Of a stretch of DNA of 64,000 nucleotides, positions 35,565-43,807 are shown in pieces. The DNA is taken from the NCBI RefSeq assembly GCF_001375495.1, contig NZ_LN831057.1, positions 62,001 through 126,000 of the forward strand. The letters run 5' to 3'. The notes under the pieces were generated by a model, which saw nothing but the letters and a program-made list of their open reading frames with translations, was not told the DNA's origin and made no database searches. Source of the DNA: Flaviflexus massiliensis. Lineage in GTDB: Bacteria; Actinomycetota; Actinomycetes; Actinomycetales; Actinomycetaceae. Position 1 is the stretch's first letter, and every line of letters starts with the position of its first letter. Both the position numbers and the translations under genes were made by a program.

Positions 35565-36386
35565 TTACTTGCCTTCCTGAATCGCGTGGTCGCGATCGAT
35601 GGCGGCGCGTACTCCGCGCACCACGGCAGGGCTGAATCCCGCATCCTCCATCGCAATCAATCCCGCGATCGTGGTTCCACCGGGCGAGCTCACGGTGTCA
35701 CGCAGATTGTTGGGAGTGAGACCTTCCCCGGCTTTCGCGAGCACCATCTGAGCCGAACCAAGAACGGCTTGAGCCGCAATACGGACAGCCTGGGCCTTGG
35801 GAAGGCCCCCGGCAACACCGCCGCGGGCGAGAGCCTCAATGTATTCGAACGTCCATGCCGGACTGCAGCCAGCAAGGGCCGAGAAGACAGAGAAGTCCTT
35901 TTCGGCGATGTGGGCGACCTCCCCAACGGAATCGAACATGGCGAACACGGTGTCGAGCTGCGTTTCATCCACGTACTCGTTACCGCAAATCCCGCTCATG
36001 CCGGCCCCAATCGTGGAGTTCACGTTGGGCATGACGCGAACGATCGGTTGCCCTTCCGGTACCAGGGCCCCGAGCGTCTCAAGGGAGGTGCCCGCAGCGA
36101 TAGAAACGACAAGTATTGACGTGTCCTCGAGTGACTCCCGGAGCGGGTTCATGACGGAGGCAATCATGTTGGGCTTGACCGCGATGACGAGGGTTCCGTC
36201 GGGACCAATCATGTCCACCAGTTCCTCGTTCGAGTTCGCGAAATCCACGCCCTCCGATTGGGCGAGTTTCTCGGCGTTGCGGGGGTCGCGAGCCGACACG
36301 AAGATCTCCGCGGGATCGTATCCCGTGCTGACAAGCCCCGAGACAATTGCTCGTGCCATGTTCCCAGATCCAAGAAAGCCAATCAT
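35565..36386 (-). CDS. proC: pyrroline-5-carboxylate reductase
   Basis: 273 aa. Last step of proline synthesis. G-F-L-G-S-G-N-M-A is the NAD(P) motif; V-R-V-M-P-N and the C-terminal D-x-V-S-S-P-G-G-T-T signature are intact. ATG at 36386 without a clear ribosome site; the gene is divergent from the SDR gene, 40 bases away. Confidence 0.96.
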   Translation of the reverse strand: MIGFLGSGNMARAIVSGLVSTGYDPAEIFVSARDPRNAEKLAQSEGVDFANSNEELVDMIGPDGTLVIAVKPNMIASVMNPLRESLEDTSILVVSIAAGTSLETLGALVPEGQPIVRVMPNVNSTIGAGMSGICGNEYVDETQLDTVFAMFDSVGEVAHIAEKDFSVFSALAGCSPAWTFEYIEALARGGVAGGLPKAQAVRIAAQAVLGSAQMVLAKAGEGLTPNNLRDTVSSPGGTTIAGLIAMEDAGFSPAVVRGVRAAIDRDHAIQEGK

Positions 36387-36426
36387 GTTGCTAGCTTAAC
36401 GGAGGACTTATGGGCAAACTGAACAC

Positions 36427-37167
36427 ATGAGCAAAAAAGTACTTGTTACAGGAGCATCGACAGGCATCGGAGCAGCGACGGTCCGCAGGGCACGCAGTGC
36501 TGGCTGGGAAGTGCTGGCCACGGCCCGGCGTGAAGAACGGCTAGTCGCTCTCTCGGAAGAAACCGGATGTGAGTGGGTCACTGCCGACCTCACGAAAGAC
36601 GAGGATGTTGAAAGGCTTGCGCAGCGAGCCCGTGAATTCGGCATCGACGCACTCGTCAATAACGCGGGCGGCGCACGTGGCGTTGACCGGGTTGAAGACG
36701 GCAAGATCGAGGACTGGCAGGCCATGTACGACATGAATGTCCTCGGTACCCTCCGAATCACCCAGGCAGTCCTGCCGATCTTCCGTGAACGAGGCAAGGG
36801 TTCCTTCGTGTTCCTCACCTCGACCGCAGCCCACGACACGTACCCGGGTGGTGGCGGGTACACGGCAGCGAAGCATGCCGAGCGTATGCTTCCCAACACG
36901 ATGAGGCTCGAACTCGTGGGCGAACCCATCCGGATCATCGAGATCGGCCCCGGCATGGTCAAGACCGAAGAGTTCTCCCTCAATCGCCTCGGCTCCGAGG
37001 AAGCGGCAGAGAATGTGTATGCCGGAGTGGACGAGCCCCTGGTCGGTGACGATATTGCCGAAGCGATCATGTGGACCCTCGAACTGCCCGATCACGTCAA
37101 CATTGACTCGATGCTGATCCGTCCCGTCGCGCAGGCATCCAACACCGTCGTCGCCCGCAACAAGTAA
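36427..37167 (+). CDS. short-chain dehydrogenase/reductase
   Basis: 246 aa. G-A-S-T-G-I-G is the cofactor motif, N-N-A-G the structural motif, Ser in L-T-S-T-A and Y-T-A-A-K the catalytic residues. Resembles YdfG-like SDRs of broad hydroxy-acid specificity; substrate unknown. Followed by a strong terminator. Confidence 0.9.
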   Translation: MSKKVLVTGASTGIGAATVRRARSAGWEVLATARREERLVALSEETGCEWVTADLTKDEDVERLAQRAREFGIDALVNNAGGARGVDRVEDGKIEDWQAMYDMNVLGTLRITQAVLPIFRERGKGSFVFLTSTAAHDTYPGGGGYTAAKHAERMLPNTMRLELVGEPIRIIEIGPGMVKTEEFSLNRLGSEEAAENVYAGVDEPLVGDDIAEAIMWTLELPDHVNIDSMLIRPVAQASNTVVARNK

Positions 37168-37250
37168 CAGCACAGAAACTGCAACGACGACGCACGTGAC
37201 GAAGTAAGCCCTTTGAGATACGGCTTTCGCTTCGTAGCTGATCGATCGGT

Positions 37251-37281
37251 GGTGCTCCCGGATAACTTTTCCGGGAGCACC
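37251..37281 (+). terminator. terminator after the SDR gene
   Basis: GGTGCTCCCGGA / TCCGGGAGCACC, 12-bp perfect stem. Confidence 0.85.
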
Positions 37282-37394
37282 ATTGCTTTGTCCAATATCG
37301 ATTGCGTATCGATTGGGGGTGATGATCGTTCGCCGTTAGCGGGCAGGTCTTGCATGAAACGGTCGCGACTGACAGTGTCATGAGGGAGGATTTT

Positions 37395-37934
37395 ATGGAC
37401 AACTTTATTGCGCAGCTGACGGAACGAAGCGAGCCGATGCCGCTTCCGGAACCAACCGAACTGCAAAAGCTGCGAACCGCATTCTCGCGTTTCCCCACCG
37501 GTGTTTGCGTCGTTACCTTCGACGTCGATGGGGTGCGCCGCGGCATCACCGTTAACTCCTACACGTCCGTCTCATTTGAACCGGCGCTCCTGCTCGTCTC
37601 GATTCAGCGCCGCTCCTCCTCGCACGATCTGCTTCTCGACCGGCCCTTTGCGGTCAACATCCTGGGGTCCTCACAGGAGGATGTGGCGAAGCACTTTGCT
37701 GGTCGCCCGAATGAATCCCCACGGTGGCTTGAGGGCGACATCGCACCGCGACTGGCGGGCTCGCTTGCCTGGTTCGAATGCTTCCCGTGGGCCACCTACG
37801 ACGGTGGCGACCACACCCTGGTCCTGGGTGAAATCCAGTCCTTTGGATCCCGGCGTGGCGACCCGCTCGGCTTCAACGGATCCAGATTCACCGAGATTTC
37901 AGAGACCGTGCTCGGTCGCGAACACCTCATCTAA
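37395..37934 (+). CDS. flavin reductase (HpaC-like)
   Basis: 179 aa. Starts F-S-R-F-P-T-G-V-C-V-V-T, then G-I-T-V-N-S-Y-T-S-V-S-F-E-P, a pattern of the flavin-reductase-like FMN-binding family; L-G-E-I near the end. It supplies reduced flavin to a partner oxygenase. GGGAGGA precedes the ATG at 37395. The HpaB-type gene follows 12 bases later, so this is a two-component monooxygenase. Confidence 0.88.
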   Translation: MDNFIAQLTERSEPMPLPEPTELQKLRTAFSRFPTGVCVVTFDVDGVRRGITVNSYTSVSFEPALLLVSIQRRSSSHDLLLDRPFAVNILGSSQEDVAKHFAGRPNESPRWLEGDIAPRLAGSLAWFECFPWATYDGGDHTLVLGEIQSFGSRRGDPLGFNGSRFTEISETVLGREHLI

Positions 37935-37946
37935 GAAAGGGGACCA

Positions 37947-39413
37947 GTGACTGCACGCGACGGCGCCTCCTACGTGGAGAGCCTCAGAGCCATGAACCCG
38001 ACCGTCTACCTCGACGGCAAGGTCGACTCCGTTGTTGACCACCCAGCATTCGCCGGGATCATTTCCTCCTATGCGGATCTGTATGACATGCAGGTGGGGG
38101 AGGACAAGGACCTTGTTACCTTCGACAACAACGGGACCCGCACACCCACCTCCTTCCTCGTCCCACAATCCGCAGATGATCTGGTGAAGCGCAGGATCGC
38201 GGCACAAACCTGGGCCGAATACTCGGCAGGCATGCTCGGACGCAGCGGCGACTATGTGAACGCAGGCCTGACGGCGCTCGCGGAAGCCTCCACCTGGTTC
38301 GAGGAAGCGGATCCCCAGTTTGGGAAAAACATTCGCGCTTACGTCAAGTGGGTTCGTGACAACGACCTGCTGCTGACCGCGACGGTGGGCTCCCCACAAA
38401 CAAACCGGGCAGTCTCAGCCGCCGAGCAGGGCGGCGGGGATACGGCTCTGAAGATCGTTGCTCAAAACGATGATGGGATTGTTGTCTCGGGTGCTCGCAT
38501 GGTGGCGACGAATGCCCCAATCACCCACGAAATCCTTGTCATGCCCCAAACGGTCCTTCGCGGTGGTGTGGATGACATGCCGTACTCTTTTGCCTTCGCG
38601 GTACCCTCCGATGTTGAAGGCCTCAAGCTACTCGGTAGGCGCATCCACCACCGGAGCGATAACGAGAAGGAAGAGCCCCTCGCCTCCCGTTTCGAAGAGA
38701 TCGACACCGTCTGCATCTTCGATCATGTGCTCGTTCCCTGGGACAGGATTTTCCTGCTTGGCCACCCCGCCAAATCAAATTCGATGTTCACCGCCACTGG
38801 TGCCACTGCCCTCATGGCACACCAGTCCGTCACCCGCACCACGGTCAAAACAGAGTTCTATGCGGGACTGCTGATTGAGATGGCGAAGGCAATCGGGATT
38901 GACTCCTACGGGCACATCCAGGATGACATCGCTCAGGTACTCGGTGCCGTCCAATTTGGAAAGTCGGCACTGCGCGCTTCCGAAGCTGACGGATTCATCA
39001 ACGAGTTCGGCTTCTACCAGCCCAACATGGCGCCGCTGACCGCAATCCGTAACTGGTATCCCCGCTTCTTCCCTCAGCTTGGTCACATGGTCAAGAAGTT
39101 CGGGGCCTCCGGGCTCACCGCGCTTCCGTACGATGGGGATGCGATGGGAGAAATGTCAGGTGATATCGACCGCTACCTGCAGGGACGCACTCTTGACGGG
39201 CACGACAGGGTCAACCTGTTCAACCTGGGGTTTGATGCGGCAGTCTCGTCCTTCGCCGGCCGACAAGGACTCTACGAATACTATTTCCACGGAGATCCGC
39301 TCCGCATGTCAGCCGCTTACGTTCAAGCCGCCGACACCAGCCACCCCCAGAAACTAGTGCAGGACCTCCTCGCTCACGCCCGCAACCATGAAGGTTCAGA
39401 ACAAAGCCAATAG
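37947..39413 (+). CDS. 4-hydroxyphenylacetate 3-monooxygenase-type oxygenase (HpaB family)
   Basis: 488 aa. FADH2-dependent aromatic hydroxylase fold (Y-V-E-S-L-R start; A-T-N-A-P-I-T-H; F-D-H-V-L-V-P-W-D-R; G-R-Q-G-L-Y-E-Y-Y-F-H-G-D-P). It should hydroxylate a phenolic substrate using flavin from the upstream reductase. The true substrate (4-hydroxyphenylacetate, a halophenol or other) cannot be told. GTG start with AAAGGGG upstream. No other aromatic-catabolism genes are nearby. Confidence 0.88.
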   Translation: MTARDGASYVESLRAMNPTVYLDGKVDSVVDHPAFAGIISSYADLYDMQVGEDKDLVTFDNNGTRTPTSFLVPQSADDLVKRRIAAQTWAEYSAGMLGRSGDYVNAGLTALAEASTWFEEADPQFGKNIRAYVKWVRDNDLLLTATVGSPQTNRAVSAAEQGGGDTALKIVAQNDDGIVVSGARMVATNAPITHEILVMPQTVLRGGVDDMPYSFAFAVPSDVEGLKLLGRRIHHRSDNEKEEPLASRFEEIDTVCIFDHVLVPWDRIFLLGHPAKSNSMFTATGATALMAHQSVTRTTVKTEFYAGLLIEMAKAIGIDSYGHIQDDIAQVLGAVQFGKSALRASEADGFINEFGFYQPNMAPLTAIRNWYPRFFPQLGHMVKKFGASGLTALPYDGDAMGEMSGDIDRYLQGRTLDGHDRVNLFNLGFDAAVSSFAGRQGLYEYYFHGDPLRMSAAYVQAADTSHPQKLVQDLLAHARNHEGSEQSQ

Positions 39414-39641
39414 GAACCGCGGAGCTGAGTTCGATTTGATCGGCTTCTGAAATACCTACCGATGGATTTTCCTGCCGGGAGGCTGTTCAGACTGCGTGGC
39501 CAGGATGACGCTCAGCCGCCGTCGCGCATATGCCGTTCAGGCTGCATCAACAGGAAGTTCGCAACCCGCGGGTAGGACACTGCCGCGGCGTAGGTGGGAG
39601 CGCCAGGCCGCCTCGCGGTAGGAGTCAACGACGGACATGGT

Positions 39642-39715
39642 GGCCGCCCGCCACGACCTGCCCCTGGCCGATGCGAGGGTGCCGGCGGTGAGTGCCGCTG
39701 CCAGGTCGGGGCGGG
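39642..39715. repeat. 74-bp direct repeat, copy 1
   Basis: Identical to 39947-40020, offset 305 bases. Lies inside the 3' part of the glycosyltransferase gene; probably an assembly duplication. Confidence 0.9.
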
Positions 39716-39946
39716 GGGGGGGGGGGGTGAAACGGATAGCAAAAACTGCGGGGGCAGCAGGGGCGGAGGGGGAAGCGGTTTCCCCAACCTTGGCGGTGTC
39801 TGGGGCACCGCCCCGCGTCGCGGCCCACCACCGGGGGGCCCCAGGTCGGGGGGGGGGGGGGGGGGCGGGGTGGGAGTGGGCCCCATAACCGCCCCTCCCC
39901 CTGTCTTTTACCCCCATTAGGTGTTGAAAAAGAGGCGGGACTGGGG
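39716..39946. other. corrupted poly-G segment, probable assembly artefact
   Basis: Contains G runs of 13 and more at about 39712-39727 and 39849-39866. Positions about 39730-39842 align co-linearly, with many substitutions, to about 40033-40145 of the true glycosyltransferase sequence. This looks like a low-quality read end built into the consensus. Confidence 0.8.
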
Positions 39947-41017
39947 GGCCGCCCGCCACGACCTGCCCCTGGCCGATGCGAGGGTGCCGGCGGTGAGTGC
40001 CGCTGCCAGGTCGGGGCGGGTGAGGATCTGGTTGACACGATCAGCAAAGACTGCGGTGTCAGCAGGGTCGACGAGGAAGCCGTTCTCGCCATCCTTGATG
40101 ATGTCTGGGATCCCGCCCGCGTTCGCGCCCACGACCGGGGTGCCCGAAGCCATTGCCTCGAAAGCGACGTTGCCAAGCGTGTCGGTCAGGGAAGGGAAGA
40201 CAAATACGTCGGAGGAAGCAAATGCTGAGGCGAGCTCCTCACCGTGGAGGTAGCCGGTGAAGACGGTATTCGTGCCGGTGAATGCCTTCTTTAGTTCGTT
40301 CTCGTAGGGTCCCGATCCCACGAGTGCGAGACGGACGCCTGGCAGGCGGTCCATGAGGGGGCGGAGTGAGAGCAGGTTCTTTTCGGCCGAGAGCCTGCCG
40401 ACGCAGAGCATGAGAGGGGCTTCGGGGTGACCGCCAGTCAGACGCTCCCTCATCTCACCCGAGTATTTGGTGGGCTGATACTTCTCGGTATCGACGGCCT
40501 TGGGCCACAGCCCGACGCGTTGGATGCCGAGGGCGCGTGCCTCCTCGACCATGGGCTGGGAGGGGCACAGGTTCACGTCGGCTCGGTTGTGGAGCTGGCG
40601 GATCCACGCCTGCGAGGGCTTTCTCAACACTGGCAGGCCAAAGTCCTGCGTGTACTGGGGAAGGGCCGTGTGATAGGAGGCGAGCAGGGGGAGCCGGCGG
40701 GTGCGTGCATGAACAATGCCCCAGGCTGCTGCCGCGACGGGATTGACGGCGTGGATGATGTCGGGCCGGAACTTGTTGAGCGAAGCACTCATGCCAAACG
40801 TTGGCATGCCCACTCGGACTTCGGGATACCAGGGCTTGAACGGTGCGGATGGGAGCCGGAAAACGGGGATCCCGCCATAGGTGTCGGGGCCGGGGCCGGG
40901 GGCAATCACGCACACGTCGTGGCCCAAATTAGTGAGCTCGGTGACCGTGTTCGTGAGCCGGGTGACGATGCCGTCGACTTTGGGGGCGAACACTTCGGTA
41001 AACATTGCAATGCGCAC
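39917..41017 (-). CDS. GT4-family glycosyltransferase (3' end disrupted)
   Basis: As given, 366 aa ending in an unrelated tail (S-R-L-F-F-N-T). N-terminal GT-B half (F-A-P-K-V-D-G-I-V-T-R-L; A-S-Y-H-T) and C-terminal half with V-G-R-L-S-A-E-K-N, F-P-S-L-T-D-T-L-G-N-V and E-A-M-A-S-G-T-P-V-V. It resembles actinobacterial mannosyltransferases of glycolipid synthesis (MgtA/PimB-like), acceptor unknown. Removing exactly 305 bases (one repeat copy plus the poly-G segment) restores a 391-aa frame running to a stop at 39537. GTG start. Confidence 0.8.
   Translation of the reverse strand: MRIAMFTEVFAPKVDGIVTRLTNTVTELTNLGHDVCVIAPGPGPDTYGGIPVFRLPSAPFKPWYPEVRVGMPTFGMSASLNKFRPDIIHAVNPVAAAAWGIVHARTRRLPLLASYHTALPQYTQDFGLPVLRKPSQAWIRQLHNRADVNLCPSQPMVEEARALGIQRVGLWPKAVDTEKYQPTKYSGEMRERLTGGHPEAPLMLCVGRLSAEKNLLSLRPLMDRLPGVRLALVGSGPYENELKKAFTGTNTVFTGYLHGEELASAFASSDVFVFPSLTDTLGNVAFEAMASGTPVVGANAGGIPDIIKDGENGFLVDPADTAVFADRVNQILTRPDLAAALTAGTLASARGRSWRAAPQSRLFFNT
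39947..40020. repeat. 74-bp direct repeat, copy 2
   Basis: Second copy of 39642-39715; continuous with the intact glycosyltransferase coding sequence. Confidence 0.9.
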
Positions 41018-41232
41018 AATTCCAAGCTACGGAGCCGAGGTTGCGCCTAGCCCAAGGTTCAAGGTGAGTCCGGTGGCTATCAGGTTAAGAGACGGTAACT
41101 TCATTAGGCTGAACTTGGCAACAGATGTGAGATGAAAGTGCCGGAGGTCTTTGCATCCTGGGGTGAGTGCGAACTCGATCCAGGAGTTGCTGTGTTACAG
41201 AACTCTTGGGGAACTGGTGTTCGGGGATCTTT

Positions 41233-42147
41233 TTAGCTGTGGGTGTGGAACTCGTGATGTGAGTGAGAGGCTGGCTCAAGCTGGAATGTCGTGTGCTCAA
41301 TGCTCACGGGGAAATGCTCCTTCACGCATGCCTGCAGGGAATCGAGGATCTGGGGCGCGTGATTGTCGTGGAAGCACGAATCATCAAGAATGACGTGGGC
41401 TGACAGGGTGGGGAAGCCGGTGGAGATCTCGGAGGCGTGCAGATCGTGTACAGAAAGCACGTGGGGGAGCCCGAGGATGTGCTCGCGCACCTCGTCCAAA
41501 TCCAACCCCTTCGGGGTCGATTCGAGAAGGATGGAGCCGGATTCGCGAAGAATAATGAGGGCACGGGGGAGGATGAGGATGGCGATGAGCATGCCCGCAA
41601 TCGCATCCGCCTGCACCCATCCCGTTGTCTGGACGACAATCGCGGAAATAATGACGGCTACGGAACCGAGAGCGTCGTTGATGACCTCGAGGAACGCCGC
41701 CCTCATGTTCAAATTCGAGCCGCGGCCGCCTGAGAGGGCGGCGAGGGAAATGAGGTTGCCGGCAAGGCCGATGATGCCGAAAATGAGCAGTCCCGTGCCC
41801 TCGATCTCAACCGGATTAGCGATGCGCCGGATGCCCTCAATGATCACAAAAACACCGACCGCGAAGAGGATGAGTGCCTGGAATCCGGCTGCGATCACTT
41901 CTGCCCGCCTCATGCCCCAGGTGCGCTGATTGTCGGCTGGGCGGAGGGTGAGCTGGGTGGCGATGAGTGCCATGAACAGTCCTGCCGTGTCGGTCAGCAT
42001 GTGCCCGGCATCCGTCAACAGCGCGAGTGACCCGGTCCAGAATGCGCCAATGATCTCCGCAATGAGAATGGTTGCCGTGATGCCGAATGCAATGAGGAGC
42101 CGATTGCGGTTCGTGGACGCAGTGGCGTGGGAATGATCGTGACTCAA
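41233..42147 (-). CDS. cation diffusion facilitator (zinc/cobalt exporter)
   Basis: 304 aa, six predicted membrane helices and a C-terminal cytoplasmic domain. H-D-H-S-H at the N-terminus and H-S-H-H-E-F-H-T-H at the C-terminus are His-rich; T-D-A-G-H-M-L-T-D and the second E-V-I-N-D-A-L-G-S helix give the transport site (H/D motifs) of ZitB/CzcD-type Zn exporters. TTG at 42147 is chosen because GGAGG lies 8 bases upstream; a GTG at 42165 overlaps that ribosome site. Confidence 0.9.
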   Translation of the reverse strand: MSHDHSHATASTNRNRLLIAFGITATILIAEIIGAFWTGSLALLTDAGHMLTDTAGLFMALIATQLTLRPADNQRTWGMRRAEVIAAGFQALILFAVGVFVIIEGIRRIANPVEIEGTGLLIFGIIGLAGNLISLAALSGGRGSNLNMRAAFLEVINDALGSVAVIISAIVVQTTGWVQADAIAGMLIAILILPRALIILRESGSILLESTPKGLDLDEVREHILGLPHVLSVHDLHASEISTGFPTLSAHVILDDSCFHDNHAPQILDSLQACVKEHFPVSIEHTTFQLEPASHSHHEFHTHS

Positions 42148-42318
42148 GTTCTTAACCTCCACCACGATCTTAGCGTATGTGCGAACTTAAAAAATATGCC
42201 CCACCTCACGATGGGAAAATGTTGCGAGCAAACCGATTCGTATCGGTTTCGTGCAACTATTCTCTGATGGTTGAGAACGGTGATGCGAACCAGTAGGTGA
42301 GATCTTCTGGTTGGGAGG

Positions 42319-43515
42319 TCAGGCTGGGATTTCCCGTTGCCACTGGCCGGTTGCCAGGTAGGGCCGATAGCCGAGCTGGTCGTTGATGGCGATCATCCAA
42401 TCGTTTTCGCCGGCATTCCAGGTTTGGGCCGCCGTGCATTCGGGGAAGTGGCGCTCCAGCAACCTGAGGTTTTCGATTTTGACGAGGATGCCGAGGCGAT
42501 GCCCGCGGTGCTCCTTGAGAACGAGGGTATCTTCCTGCATGGCCACCACCATGCCCGGGTACACGTCATACCGGGTGTAGCCAACCAGTTCCCCCGACTC
42601 CTCGTGGAGGGCCGCAGTGACGAGCTGGGTGATACCCGACTTCTCGAGGTTGGTTTCGCTCTTCCGGATCCGTTCGACATCGATGTTCGCCTCGAGATTG
42701 ATGAGACCGGCGGTGGGAATGTCGGTGAGGAAGGCGTTGATGAGGGTGGCGTAGCTCTCGACGAGGTTTTCCGGCGTTTTCCCCATCCAGGACACGAGCC
42801 GATATCCCGCGGACCTCTGGTAGGCCTCGCGAGCAATCTCCACCAGTTCCGAATCCGGAACGGGCAGTTGCAGCCTCACGCACTGCTCCGAGTGATTGAG
42901 AACAAAGCCCTGCTTGGTGAGGAAGTCGGTGATGTGGGTGGGGGAGAGGGTGATGGTGGAGGTTTCGGCCTTGAGTTCCCCGCCGAGCGGATTGTCGGAC
43001 CAGGCGCTCACCTTCGTTCTGCCCTCGGTTGTCAGGACTTTCTGAGCCGCCTCCCACAGGGGAAGGAGCGCCGCGACGTTGTCGGACGTGGCATTGAAGT
43101 CGACGTAGGCGCTGTCGAGGTTTTCTTTCATCGGAATATCGATCGAACAAGATCCGATGACGCGGTTGTTCCAGGCCTGTTCCGGAGTGAGGGAAACGAA
43201 GGCGAGACTGTCCCAGCTTTCCCACAGGGCCACACCATCGGCCGATCCAGCAACAAGCGGGAACCCGTATTCGGACGTGACGGACGTCGTGAGCTCGCCC
43301 TCGATGGCGAGCAGGTGGACGAAGGCGTAGGCGGCACTCGGCTGGGAATTCGTGGCCGCGAACTGTTCGGCCGTGGTGACGGTGAGGGAGTCGCCGGTGA
43401 TTTCCTCAACGGTGGCGCGAATGCATTCTTCTCGGCGCCTGGCTGCCTCCGAGGGGACGGGGGAGGCGGGCTTCGATATTTGTACGATCGTGATCACCGT
43501 AACAGTGTGCCACAA
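42319..43515 (-). CDS. GNAT-family N-acetyltransferase
   Basis: 398 aa. C-terminal L-K-E-H-R-G-H-R-L-G-I is an acetyl-CoA-binding Q/R-x-x-G-x-G/A motif; the N-terminal half is a second, degenerate GNAT-like module (V-G-S-C-S-I-D-I, W-x-x-A). Large double-GNAT proteins of this type are common in actinobacteria; substrate unknown. Start uncertain: TTG 43515 or GTG 43500. Confidence 0.75.
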   Translation of the reverse strand: MWHTVTVITIVQISKPASPVPSEAARRREECIRATVEEITGDSLTVTTAEQFAATNSQPSAAYAFVHLLAIEGELTTSVTSEYGFPLVAGSADGVALWESWDSLAFVSLTPEQAWNNRVIGSCSIDIPMKENLDSAYVDFNATSDNVAALLPLWEAAQKVLTTEGRTKVSAWSDNPLGGELKAETSTITLSPTHITDFLTKQGFVLNHSEQCVRLQLPVPDSELVEIAREAYQRSAGYRLVSWMGKTPENLVESYATLINAFLTDIPTAGLINLEANIDVERIRKSETNLEKSGITQLVTAALHEESGELVGYTRYDVYPGMVVAMQEDTLVLKEHRGHRLGILVKIENLRLLERHFPECTAAQTWNAGENDWMIAINDQLGYRPYLATGQWQREIPA

Positions 43516-43611
43516 CGGGTGGGCACTTCCCCGGCGGGAAGCCGATTGGTGACGGGTTTCGATGGTGCAGAGTACCTGGTCTTGGGAGGGGCGATGCGTG
43601 TAAGCTACTGA

Positions 43612-43807
43612 GTGCTATGACCCGGCCCGCGAGGGATATCACCGGCGAGCATCCGGAAGAACGGCGCACGCCTACTAGAACCGGACGGTTGGACCCGACA
43701 TCGTCTCCTCAATGAAGTGGCCGCACAGCGGCAAGCGGGGTGGTACCGCGGGTGAATCCAAACCGGTTCGCTCGTCCCGGCTCACGACGAGTAGGAGATG
43801 GCTGTCC
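43612..43807 (+). promoter_or_regulatory. T-box riboswitch (isoleucine) upstream of ileS
   Basis: The T-box consensus TGGTACCGCG is at 43741-43750. In the stem I region, a GGATATCACC loop offers the Ile specifier codon ATC at 43638-43640. A CTCGTC / GACGAG hairpin (43771-43791) lies just before the ribosome site AGGAG (43793-43797), and CTCCT at 43705-43709 is its complement. No terminator with a U-tract is seen, so control is probably at translation, as in other actinobacterial ileS T-boxes. Uncharged tRNA-Ile would switch it on. Confidence 0.93.

Noticed and set aside
39712-39870. G-quadruplex or regulatory G-tract
   Set aside because: The surrounding sequence is a corrupted copy of nearby coding DNA, so the G runs are most likely read-quality artefacts.
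39917-39946. True C-terminus of the glycosyltransferase as encoded
   Set aside because: The final S-R-L-F-F-N-T tail comes from the corrupted segment; the repaired frame gives a different, sensible end.
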